Assembly (NCBI GenBank): GCA_041691295.1
Contig: JBEPVA010000106.1
Location: forward strand, 1-12,944
From: DATEHG01 sp041691295
GTDB lineage: Bacteria > Gemmatimonadota > Gemmatimonadetes > Gemmatimonadales > GWC2-71-9
Direction of reading: 5' to 3'
DNA length: 12,944 bases
Positions 1 to 5,856 of the stretch are shown in pieces (position 1 is the stretch's first letter; every line of letters begins with the position of its first letter). The position numbers were made by a program, and so were the translations under genes. The notes below the pieces were generated by a model that searched no databases, was not told the origin of the DNA, and saw only the letters and a program-made list of their open reading frames with translations.

Positions 1-119
1 TCACCCTGCTGAAGTCCGTTCTTCTGTAAACAACAACGACGATCCCGGCCTGACATTTCGAAAGCAAATTGCCGATCGGAGCGACCGGTGCCCTCCCACG
101 ATCAATGCTGCAGTTGCTG

Positions 120-140
120 CCCCCGCCCCCCCGCCCCCCC
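120..140. repeat. Poly-C tract (C5-G-C7-G-C7)
   Basis: Three C runs of 5, 7 and 7 bases are separated by single G bases, ending 31 bases before the acylase ATG at 172. On the other strand this is a run of G blocks that could form a G-quadruplex and is a typical site of polymerase slippage. It lies where the -35 region of the downstream gene would be expected, so a change in its length could alter expression. The tract is seen directly; any regulatory effect is inference. The rest of 1-171 shows no gene that I can support. Confidence 0.7.
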
Positions 141-158
141 ATTTCGCTGAGCCGTTCA

Positions 159-171
159 TATTACGGGCACA
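159..171 (+). promoter_or_regulatory. Possible -10 box for a leaderless acylase mRNA
   Basis: TATTAC at 159-164 resembles a -10 hexamer and ends 7 bases before the ATG at 172. No Shine-Dalgarno sequence precedes that ATG, so transcription could start at or next to the start codon. The -35 position would fall in the C-tract and shows no TTGACA match. This is a weak pattern-based call. Confidence 0.25.
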
Positions 172-2697
172 ATGCCTCGCCTAACTCTATCCCGAATTCT
201 GCGCACGCTTCCGGCTTTCATCGGCCTGGCAGGCGCACTCTGGCTAGGCGCCAAGGGCGCTGGGCCGCTGCCACCGGTGGGTCCGCTGCTCGACCCGTGG
301 CGCGGGCTCTGGGCCGTCGCGGCCACAGCGGAACTTCCGGCCCGGGCCGACGCGCGGATCCCAGGGCTCGGCGATTCCGTCTCCATTCGGTACGACGATC
401 GCGGTGTTCCCCACATCTTCGCCCGCCGCGAAGCCGACGCCTGGCGCGCCCTTGGTTTTGTGGTGGCACGCGACCGACTATTCCAGCTCGAACTGCAGGC
501 CAGGGCCGGCGCCGGCACCCTGACGGCGCTGGTCGGCAAGGCTGCGCTGCCACTGGATCGGGAAACCCGGCAACTGGGACTGCCGCGGGCGGCGGAGCGC
601 AGGATGGCGGCGGTCGACACCGCGTCGGAGGGGTGGCAGGCGGTGATGGCGTACAGCGCGGGCGTCGACGCCTGGATCGATCAACTCGATCAGCGCCATC
701 TGCCTCTGGAATACCGGCTGCTGCAGAAGTGGCCGTCGCGCTGGCGGCCAATCGATTGCCTGCACCTGTTCGACCGGATGGGCCTCACTCTGTCGATGAG
801 TCAGGATGAACTGACTCAGCTGGCTGCGAGTCACCTGGTGGGACGCGCCGCTGCCGAGGCACTGTATCCAATCAACGCACCGATCCAGGAACCGATCCAG
901 CCCAATGGCCAGAAGGCGCCGCGATTCGACAACCGGAAGATTCCGCCGCCGGGTGCGCCGGATACGACCGTTGGATTGGCGGGGCGTACGGGCCGATCGC
1001 CGATCGGCCCCCACGCCCCTCCAGCCGGACCCGCCCTTTCCTTCGATGACGGCATCGGTTCGAACAATTGGGCCATCGCACCCCGTCGCACCCGCGAGGG
1101 GTACGCGCTGCTCGCCGGCGACCCCCATCTCGACCTGTCGCTGCCGTCGATCTGGTACGAGGCCCACCTCGTAGTGCCGGGACACCTCGATGTCTATGGC
1201 GTCACGATCGCGGGCGCACCGACCATCGTGCTCGGCTTCAACCGCCAGGTGGCCTGGTCGTTCACCAACACCGAGGGCGATGTGGTCGACTACTACCTCG
1301 AGAAGGTCGATGACCAGCGTCACCCGACGCGGTACCTGCTCGACGGCAGCTGGCGGCCACTGCAGATCAAGATCGAGGCGTACCCAGGGGTTCACGGTGA
1401 CACGATTGCGCTCGACACGCTGCGCTTTACCCATCGCGGTGGCTTGCGGAAGATTGATGGTCGCTGGATCTCGACCCGGTGGACGATGCTGGAGACGGGA
1501 TTCGACATAGGAGCGCTGGTCTCGGCGGCGCGGGCCGGCTCGGTTCGGCAGTGGCTCGAGGCCATGTCAGTCTGGGGCGCGCCGGCCCAGAACATGATCG
1601 TGGCCGACCGGGCCGGCAGCATCGCGATCCGCTCCACCGGCCGTTTCCCATTGCGGCCGGGCAAGGTCGCCGGCAATCAGCTCCAGGATGGCACCAGCAG
1701 TGCCAGCGACTGGACCGGCTACTGGCCACTCTCGGCTTACCCACAGGCCATCGACCCGGCCCAGGGATACCTGGCGTCGGCCAATCAGCAGCCGATCGAT
1801 CCGAAGGTGAACCCGGCGTATTTCGGCAGCAACTGGGCCTCACCATGGCGAGCCGAACGCATCAACCAGATCCTCCGGGCTGACTCCGCGATGACGCCGG
1901 ACAAGATCCGGCAGATGCAGACCGACCCCGCCAGCCCGCGTGCCGACCTGCTGGTCCCGTGGTTCCTCAATGCGGCCAATGTCGACCCCGGTGACGTTCA
2001 GTTGCAGCGGGCAGCCCGTACGCTGGAACAATGGGATCGACGTTATACCCGCGACAATCATCGCGCCATCCTGTTCGAAGCCGCGATGCGCGAGTTGAAT
2101 GCCAAGCTGTGGGATGAGCTGGTGCCCGGCCCCGGCTTCCGGGGGCCTGATGGCACGTTGATGGAACCACCGCCCTACCCTGGCCTGATGGTCGTCGCCG
2201 AGTTGTTGCAGGATCCAGGGAATGCCTGGTGGGACGACACGCGCACGCCCGGCAAGGTCGAGACCCGCGACGATATCCTGGCGGCGAGCTTGCGTGCCGC
2301 GTATGTCAGAACCGTGGCGGAGTACGGCGACCCCGATCGGGGCGGCTGGACCTGGTCGAATCGCTGGACGATGCAGGTGCCCCACCTGCTGCGGCTGCCA
2401 GGGATGGCGTCACCGCCGGTATCGGTCCAGGGCGGTCCCTCGACCATGAGCCCATCGAGCCAGGGTGTGGATTTCGGCGCCAGCTGGCGGATGGTGGTTG
2501 AGCTGGGTCCAACGGTGCGGGCGTGGGGAGTGTATCCCGGCGGCCAATCGGGGAATCCGGCCAGCCCGCGGTATCTCGATCATCTCCAGAAGTGGAGCCT
2601 GGGTGAGCTCGATACGCTTCGCCTGCCAGCGGCGGTGGATAGTCTGCCCAGGGATCAAACCAGCGCCCAACTGACACTGACACCTTCGTCTCATTGA
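172..2697 (+). CDS. Penicillin acylase family protein (S45 Ntn hydrolase)
   Basis: An 841-residue amidohydrolase of the peptidase S45 family (penicillin G acylase, cephalosporin acylase, acyl-homoserine-lactone acylase). These enzymes are made as one chain that cuts itself to expose an N-terminal Ser/Thr nucleophile on the beta subunit and then hydrolyse amide bonds of acylated substrates, usually in the periplasm. The N-terminus has a basic start and a hydrophobic stretch at about residues 13-29, which fits export or membrane anchoring. The alpha-subunit motif DDRGVPHIFA is near residues 75-84. The self-cleavage site is GIGSNNW, with Ser297 as predicted nucleophile. ANQQP with Asn538 matches the oxyanion-hole Asn region. 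The C-terminal GGQSGNP...W.LGE block is characteristic. Length is normal for the family. The spacer before Ser297 is rich in Pro and Gly, as expected for a removed linker. The substrate cannot be predicted. No ribosome site precedes the ATG. The small membrane gene begins 15 bases after the stop, suggesting one transcript. Confidence 0.93.
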   Translation: MPRLTLSRILRTLPAFIGLAGALWLGAKGAGPLPPVGPLLDPWRGLWAVAATAELPARADARIPGLGDSVSIRYDDRGVPHIFARREADAWRALGFVVARDRLFQLELQARAGAGTLTALVGKAALPLDRETRQLGLPRAAERRMAAVDTASEGWQAVMAYSAGVDAWIDQLDQRHLPLEYRLLQKWPSRWRPIDCLHLFDRMGLTLSMSQDELTQLAASHLVGRAAAEALYPINAPIQEPIQPNGQKAPRFDNRKIPPPGAPDTTVGLAGRTGRSPIGPHAPPAGPALSFDDGIGSNNWAIAPRRTREGYALLAGDPHLDLSLPSIWYEAHLVVPGHLDVYGVTIAGAPTIVLGFNRQVAWSFTNTEGDVVDYYLEKVDDQRHPTRYLLDGSWRPLQIKIEAYPGVHGDTIALDTLRFTHRGGLRKIDGRWISTRWTMLETGFDIGALVSAARAGSVRQWLEAMSVWGAPAQNMIVADRAGSIAIRSTGRFPLRPGKVAGNQLQDGTSSASDWTGYWPLSAYPQAIDPAQGYLASANQQPIDPKVNPAYFGSNWASPWRAERINQILRADSAMTPDKIRQMQTDPASPRADLLVPWFLNAANVDPGDVQLQRAARTLEQWDRRYTRDNHRAILFEAAMRELNAKLWDELVPGPGFRGPDGTLMEPPPYPGLMVVAELLQDPGNAWWDDTRTPGKVETRDDILAASLRAAYVRTVAEYGDPDRGGWTWSNRWTMQVPHLLRLPGMASPPVSVQGGPSTMSPSSQGVDFGASWRMVVELGPTVRAWGVYPGGQSGNPASPRYLDHLQKWSLGELDTLRLPAAVDSLPRDQTSAQLTLTPSSH

Positions 2698-2712
2698 AGC
2701 AGCCATCAACCT

Positions 2713-3090
2713 ATGATAACTATTGAGCGGAAGATGGATTCCGGGAGCAAGCCTGTGCACGGGTGGGCGCTGCGGATCGGGTTGCTGACGATGGGAATCA
2801 TGGCAACGACGTTGGCGCTGCCATGGTGGTCAGTGGCGGTCGCCGGATTCCTGTTTGGCTGGCTCGTTCCAGCCGTCAGGGCGTGGCAGGCTGGTGCGGC
2901 GGGGTTGATTGCGTGGAGTGTCCTGCTGCTGGTCGCCTCGGTCGAAGGCCCCGTTGGAGTGCTCGCCGGCAGGCTGGGCGGGCTGTTTCATCTTCCGGGA
3001 GCCGTACTGCTGCTGGTCACCGTGCTGTTTGCGGCAGCGCTCGGATGGGGAGGGGCCGGTGTGGGCAGGGCCATGAGTCACAGGCCTTAA
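2713..3090 (+). CDS. Small four-helix membrane protein, unknown function
   Basis: A 125-residue protein that I do not assign to a family. It has a short charged N-terminus and then hydrophobic segments at about residues 19-37, 39-56, 62-77 and 95-117, with a Gly/Ala-rich last helix and a short basic tail, so it should be an inner-membrane protein. It starts 15 bases after the acylase stop on the same strand and is probably cotranscribed with it. No good ribosome site precedes ATG 2713. The in-frame ATG at 2734 follows a purine-rich stretch (GAGCGGAAG) and is a reasonable alternative that would shorten the protein by seven residues without touching the helices. Codon use and GC at third positions look like the neighbouring genes, which supports it being real. 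Confidence 0.7.
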   Translation: MITIERKMDSGSKPVHGWALRIGLLTMGIMATTLALPWWSVAVAGFLFGWLVPAVRAWQAGAAGLIAWSVLLLVASVEGPVGVLAGRLGGLFHLPGAVLLLVTVLFAAALGWGGAGVGRAMSHRP

Positions 3091-3206
3091 GCCGTAAGCC
3101 CTCAGCGAGAGTCATTCGTTCCTGGTCTTAAGTCGTTGGTGATTGTGCAGCCGAACTCGATAGAAATCCTGAACCTGGTTCTCGGTGCTCGAAACCCGGA
3201 ACCTGG
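3085..3206. repeat. Intergenic short degenerate repeats
   Basis: The gap before the peroxiredoxin gene is less GC-rich than the coding DNA and contains short imperfect direct repeats: TAAGCC at 3088-3093 and 3095-3100, and GAACCTGG at 3171-3178 and 3199-3206. An open frame from 3136 runs through it into the peroxiredoxin but has no protein-like character. No convincing promoter hexamers were found for the redox operon. Confidence 0.45.
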
Positions 3207-3245
3207 ATCGTTTTATGTTAGACGCTCGCCAGTGTTTCGACCATT

Positions 3246-3252
3246 GAGGAGA
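3246..3252 (+). promoter_or_regulatory. Ribosome binding site of the peroxiredoxin
   Basis: GAGGAGA lies six bases before ATG 3259. It is the best ribosome site in this part of the window and decides the start in favour of 3259 rather than the upstream GTG at 3136, whose extra 41 codons are intergenic repeat sequence. Confidence 0.8.
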
Positions 3253-3258
3253 CTGATC

Positions 3259-3756
3259 ATGGCAGCTGATTCGAACGCTTCATCAATCTTTCCAGCCGGC
3301 ACCAGGGCGCCGGATTTCACGCTTCCCTCTGGCCTTGGCACCACGGTCAGCCTGAAGCAGTACCGGGGCAAGCCGGTCATCCTGGCCTTTTATCCAGCGG
3401 ACTGGAGTCCGGTGTGCGGCGATGAGCTGGCCCTGTTCAACGAAGTGCTCGATGAATTCAAGGAGCACGAGGCTCAACTGATCGGGATCTCGGTGGATGG
3501 CATCTTCTGCCACATGGCATTTGCCGAGGCCCGAAAGCTCCGGTTTCCGCTGCTCGCCGATTTCGAGCCGAAGGGTGCCGTCTCGACCCTGTACGACTCT
3601 TATCGCACGGATGTCGGCTACTCGAAGCGCACCCTCTTCGTGATTGACGAGCAGGGCGCGATCGCGTGGAGCTACCTCTCGCCGGAAGGCAGCAATCCCG
3701 GCGCCGACGGAATCCTCAAGGCACTCGACAACCTCAAGAAGGGAGCAGCCAGGTGA
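3259..3756 (+). CDS. Peroxiredoxin (AhpC/TSA, BCP/AhpE-like)
   Basis: A 165-residue thiol peroxidase that reduces hydrogen peroxide or organic hydroperoxides in the cytoplasm; there is no signal peptide. The thioredoxin fold opens with AGTRAPDFTLPS. The peroxidatic site is the DWSPVCGDEL segment with Cys53, preceded by the usual FYPADW. A second cysteine, Cys84, sits in the SVDGIFCHMAF segment, a position where this subfamily commonly carries a Cys that may act as resolving thiol. The LADFEPKG block and RTLFVIDEQG strand complete the fold. Length matches one-domain peroxiredoxins. The stop codon overlaps the GTG start of the DsbA-like gene (GTGA at 3753-3756), so the two should be translationally coupled, and the partner is an attractive candidate reductant. 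The exact subclass is not certain. Confidence 0.93.
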   Translation: MAADSNASSIFPAGTRAPDFTLPSGLGTTVSLKQYRGKPVILAFYPADWSPVCGDELALFNEVLDEFKEHEAQLIGISVDGIFCHMAFAEARKLRFPLLADFEPKGAVSTLYDSYRTDVGYSKRTLFVIDEQGAIAWSYLSPEGSNPGADGILKALDNLKKGAAR

Positions 3757-4277
3757 GCGATCTCAATCCGCCCATCAGCAGCGACGATCACGCCGAAGGC
3801 CCGGCCGACGCACCGGTCACCCTGGTCGAGTACGGCGACTTCCAGTGCCCGCACTGCGGTCACGCCTTTCCGATCGTGCATGCGCTCCAGAAGGCGATGG
3901 GCAGCCGGATGCGATTCGTGTATCGTCACTTCCCGCTGAGCCAGGCCCATCCGGACGCCGAACCGGCGGCCGAAATGGCGGAGGCGGCTGGCACCAAGGG
4001 CAAGTTCTGGCCGATGCACACGATGCTGTTCACCCACCAGAACGCGCTCGACAGCGACCACCTGGCCGGCTATGCCGGCCAGCTGGGTCTCGACGCCGCG
4101 TGGGCCGGCCAAGCAGTGGCCAAGCACGAATTCGTGGACAAGGTGAAGCAGGATTTCAAGAGCGGGGTGCGGAGCGGGGTCAACGGCACCCCGACCTTTT
4201 TCATCAACGGGATGCGGTACGACGGGGCCGACGACTACGAAGCCATGCTCGAGGCGGTGGAGGCGGCAGCGGGGTGA
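3753..4277 (+). CDS. DsbA-family thioredoxin-fold protein (cytoplasmic)
   Basis: A 174-residue DsbA/thioredoxin_4-type oxidoreductase. The start is taken as GTG 3753, which overlaps the peroxiredoxin stop and follows GGGAG at 3741-3745; a longer frame from 3666 would lie inside the peroxiredoxin in another frame. The motif VTLVEYGDFQCPHCG holds the redox pair Cys32 and Cys35 (CPHC), and the cis-proline loop is GTPTFFING with Pro147. The middle part, about residues 60-130, is the helical insertion usual for DsbA proteins. No signal peptide or lipobox is visible, unlike classical periplasmic DsbA, so it should act in the cytoplasm. Related stand-alone domains also occur fused to NhaA antiporters. 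Coupling to the peroxiredoxin suggests that it recycles that enzyme or repairs thiols during oxidative stress; this role is inferred from context only. Confidence 0.9.
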   Translation: MSDLNPPISSDDHAEGPADAPVTLVEYGDFQCPHCGHAFPIVHALQKAMGSRMRFVYRHFPLSQAHPDAEPAAEMAEAAGTKGKFWPMHTMLFTHQNALDSDHLAGYAGQLGLDAAWAGQAVAKHEFVDKVKQDFKSGVRSGVNGTPTFFINGMRYDGADDYEAMLEAVEAAAG

Positions 4278-4286
4278 ACTGACACC

Positions 4287-4377
4287 TCATCCCGACTGCG
4301 CGTAGCGAACGAGGGACCTTGCTGGCCTGACCGGATACCGGTTTGGCGGGCAGGGTTCCTCGCTACGCTCGGGATGA
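4287..4377. repeat. Palindromic repeat element between convergent genes
   Basis: Two imperfect inverted arms face each other across about 40 bases. TCATCCCGA (4287-4295) pairs with TCGGGATGA (4369-4377), GCGTAGCGA (4300-4308) pairs with TCGCTACGC (4360-4368), and AGGGACC (4312-4318) resembles the complement of GGGTTCCT (4353-4360). The left arm carries small insertions (CTGC, AC) relative to the right. The element lies after the DsbA-like gene and overlaps the 3' end of the opposing PspB-like gene, so its transcript could fold into a long hairpin from either side and act as a bidirectional terminator or mRNA 3' stabiliser. No T-run follows. The right arm supplies the last codons and stop of the minus-strand gene. 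From memory, repeats of this TCATCCCGAGCGTAGCGA type are widespread in environmental bacterial genomes; I could not count copies. Confidence 0.85.
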
Positions 4378-4650
4378 AGTTGGACCTACGGCACTTTCCT
4401 TCGGGGACGAAAGCATCCGCTCGGTAAAATCCGCCCGGTTTTCCAGCTCGGCCAGACGGGCCGACATCTCGTCGATCTGAACCTTCTGCGCATCCAGCTC
4501 CTTGAGCAGCGGCTCGGCGTCGAACTCCTGACGCCGGCCGCCCCAGCGGTCCCGGTGCCGGCCACCCCGCCAGCCGGAGCGGCCGCTCCACATCCAGAAG
4601 CCAAGCACCGGCCAGATGATCCACCACATCGTATGATCGAGCGTGATCAT
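4363..4650 (-). CDS. PspB-like small membrane/coiled-coil protein
   Basis: A 95-residue protein with one tryptophan-rich transmembrane segment at about residues 8-21, a basic Gly/Arg-rich linker (22-42), and a C-terminal heptad-like helix at about 44-82 containing SARLAELENRADFTERML. This layout, one N-terminal helix followed by a cytoplasmic coiled coil ending in LE..ADFTERML, resembles phage-shock protein B, which senses envelope stress together with PspC. Similarity is by layout and pattern, not alignment. It begins 22 bases after the PadR stop and should share its mRNA. ATG 4650 is preferred over the in-frame ATG 4629 because a weak GGGA lies about nine bases upstream. The last five residues (TSSRA) and the TAG stop come from the right arm of the palindromic repeat, so the original C-terminus was probably different. 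Confidence 0.72.
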   Translation of the reverse strand: MITLDHTMWWIIWPVLGFWMWSGRSGWRGGRHRDRWGGRRQEFDAEPLLKELDAQKVQIDEMSARLAELENRADFTERMLSSPKESAVGPTSSRA

Positions 4651-4672
4651 ATTGGCGGTCCCGAGTAGAAGT

Positions 4673-5263
4673 TCAGCCCTGGGTCCAGATCGCTTCGATG
4701 TCGGCCGCGGCCTTCTTGAGAATCTCGGCCAGCTGCATGAGACCCGGATCATCAGGGCCCTTCCGCCAGGCATGCTTGTAAGTGGTCTTGGCCAAGTGAC
4801 CAAAGGCGCCGTTGATCTCGCCCATGGCGCCACCGGCAAAGTCACGCATGGTCTCGCGGACCCGGTCGAAAATCTCGCCCAGCACCGCCTTGTTTTCCTC
4901 CAGGTACTGCTCCCCCTCCGGCGTGACGTGATAGACCTTCTTGCCGTCGGTGTCGACGCCCTTGATGAAGCCCTGGTCCTCCAGTAGCTGCAGGGTCGGA
5001 TAGACCGTGCCGGCCGATGGGGTATAGCAGCCGTTCATCTTCTCTTCCAGCGCCTTGATGACCTCATACCCGTGACGGGGCTTTTCCTTGAGCAGCCGCA
5101 GGATCACGAACTTCATGTCCCCGGACTCGAACATCCCGCCCCGGCGGCGCCGGCCCTCATGATGGCCATGACGCCCGCCACGCCCGCCTGCCCAGCTTTC
5201 CCAATCTCGACCCAGTCCGGCGAAGATCTCGCCTAAACCCCAGTCATCTCTATTGTTACGCAT
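4673..5263 (-). CDS. PadR family transcriptional regulator
   Basis: A 196-residue PadR-type repressor. An N-terminal extension rich in Gly, Arg and His (about residues 26-43) precedes the winged helix-turn-helix at about 47-115, with the diagnostic KPRHGYEVIKALEE and PSAGTVYPTLQLLEDQGFI segments and the wing DGKKVYHVTPEG. The C-terminal helices (about 120-194) form the dimerisation domain, longer than in the smallest PadR class. ATG 5263 is preceded by GAGGGAC at 5267-5273. PadR proteins usually repress their own operon and are released by a ligand or stress signal; the GATAT/TATAT sites over the promoter just upstream fit autorepression. It heads a two-gene operon with the PspB-like protein, which suggests control of an envelope-stress function. 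The ligand cannot be predicted. Confidence 0.93.
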   Translation of the reverse strand: MRNNRDDWGLGEIFAGLGRDWESWAGGRGGRHGHHEGRRRRGGMFESGDMKFVILRLLKEKPRHGYEVIKALEEKMNGCYTPSAGTVYPTLQLLEDQGFIKGVDTDGKKVYHVTPEGEQYLEENKAVLGEIFDRVRETMRDFAGGAMGEINGAFGHLAKTTYKHAWRKGPDDPGLMQLAEILKKAAADIEAIWTQG

Positions 5264-5287
5264 TGTGTCCCTCGATAGGTCTTGAGT

Positions 5288-5326
5288 TATATTGCACGAT
5301 ATATCTTACGATATGCCGGAAGATAT
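5288..5326. promoter_or_regulatory. Operator-like GATAT/TATAT cluster over the padR promoter
   Basis: GATAT occurs at 5298-5302, 5310-5314 and 5322-5326, exactly 12 bases apart. GATATATC at 5298-5305 is a perfect palindrome, and TATAT (5288-5292) with ATATA (5299-5303) forms a 16-base dyad around the predicted transcription start. These sites cover the -10, the spacer and the edge of the -35. AT-rich dyads of this kind are typical targets of PadR dimers; binding by this protein is inferred. Confidence 0.6.
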
Positions 5327-5331
5327 GTCAA
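5303..5331 (-). promoter_or_regulatory. Sigma-70-type promoter of the PadR operon
   Basis: Read on the minus strand, a perfect TTGACA (-35, 5331 to 5326) is followed by a 17-base spacer and TAAGAT (-10, 5308 to 5303, four of six matches). Transcription would start near 5296, leaving a leader of about 33 bases with the GAGGGAC ribosome site. This is the clearest promoter in the window. Confidence 0.75.
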
Positions 5332-5337
5332 GGGACA

Positions 5338-5399
5338 GGAGATGGAGACAGGAGATGGGAGATGGGAGATGGGAGATGGGAGATGGGAGATGGGAGACG
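5338..5399. repeat. 7-bp tandem repeat (GGAGATG)n
   Basis: From 5351 there are six perfect consecutive copies of GGAGATG and a seventh, GGAGACG. A further copy at 5338-5344 is separated by the 6-base GAGACA. The array lies just upstream of the padR promoter, on the side away from the gene. Perfect short units suggest recent slippage expansion. Because the unit is 7 bases, changes in copy number would shift any reading frame crossing it; I see no real gene doing so. Confidence 0.9.
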
Positions 5400-5454
5400 A
5401 AAAGCTGCCAGCCAGCGAAAGAACGCCCGGATCGCTACTCTAGATGATCGATCA

Positions 5455-5481
5455 CCAACGACCATGACCAACGATCAACGA
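5455..5481. repeat. Low-complexity CCAACGA repeats
   Basis: CCAACGA occurs at 5455-5461 and 5468-5474, with TCAACGA at 5475-5481, directly before the DUF2235 remnant at 5493. The segment between the GGAGATG array and here shows no gene. It looks like decayed repeat sequence. Confidence 0.5.
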
Positions 5482-5492
5482 CTCGCCAATCC

Positions 5493-5846
5493 ATGAAGCG
5501 CATCGTCATCTTCTGCGACGGCACCTGGAACCTCCCCGACGAAACCACGGGCGACAAGCTGCCCTGCCCCACCAATGTGGTGGCTCAAGCGGATCTACGA
5601 CGGGGCCACCGGCACCGGAATCTCGGCCAACATCCTGCAGGCCTACAGCTTCATCGTCGAGCAGTTCGAGGTCGGAGACGAGCTGTTCCTGTTCGGGTTC
5701 AGATCGGAGCTGCTCCGGCCGCCAACTGCGGAGCCACCAATCAGACGATCGACCCTCTGGTGATGACCCGCAATCGCTCGGATCCGGGGTACCGGCCAAA
5801 GAACCTGGTCGACTACCTCAAGCGGCATCCGGAGCTGGCGGCCTGA
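5493..5846 (+). pseudogene. Decayed DUF2235 alpha/beta hydrolase
   Basis: The first residues, MKRIVIFCDGTWN...PCPTNVV, are the hallmark N-terminus of DUF2235 proteins (predicted alpha/beta hydrolases; the family includes the Tle1-type phospholipase effectors of type VI secretion). After about 5580 the matching sequence continues in the +1 frame (LKRIYDG...ISANILQAYSFIVEQFEVGDELFLFGF, encoded around 5584-5700). The DUF2235-like tail (GYRPKNLVDYLKRHPEL) is back in the first frame before the stop at 5844. The GFSRGA nucleophile motif that should follow LFGF is missing, and two large internal parts are deleted: full proteins are several hundred residues, while only about 118 codons remain. It is therefore an inactive remnant with at least two frame changes. 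The MtfA-like gene begins 10 bases after it. No partner vgrG or immunity gene is visible. Confidence 0.82.
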
Positions 5847-5856
5847 ACCGCTGCAC

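Noticed and set aside
3136..3258. N-terminal extension of the peroxiredoxin
   Set aside because: The extra 41 codons are intergenic repeat sequence; a strong GAGGAGA site precedes ATG 3259.
5338..5399. CRISPR array
   Set aside because: The units are contiguous 7-mers with no spacers and no cas genes.
5263..5496. 77-codon plus-strand open frame across the GGAGATG array
   Set aside because: Translation is a repeat of Gly-Asp-Arg-Trp-Glu-Met type residues produced by the 7-bp repeats; no ribosome site and it crosses the padR promoter.
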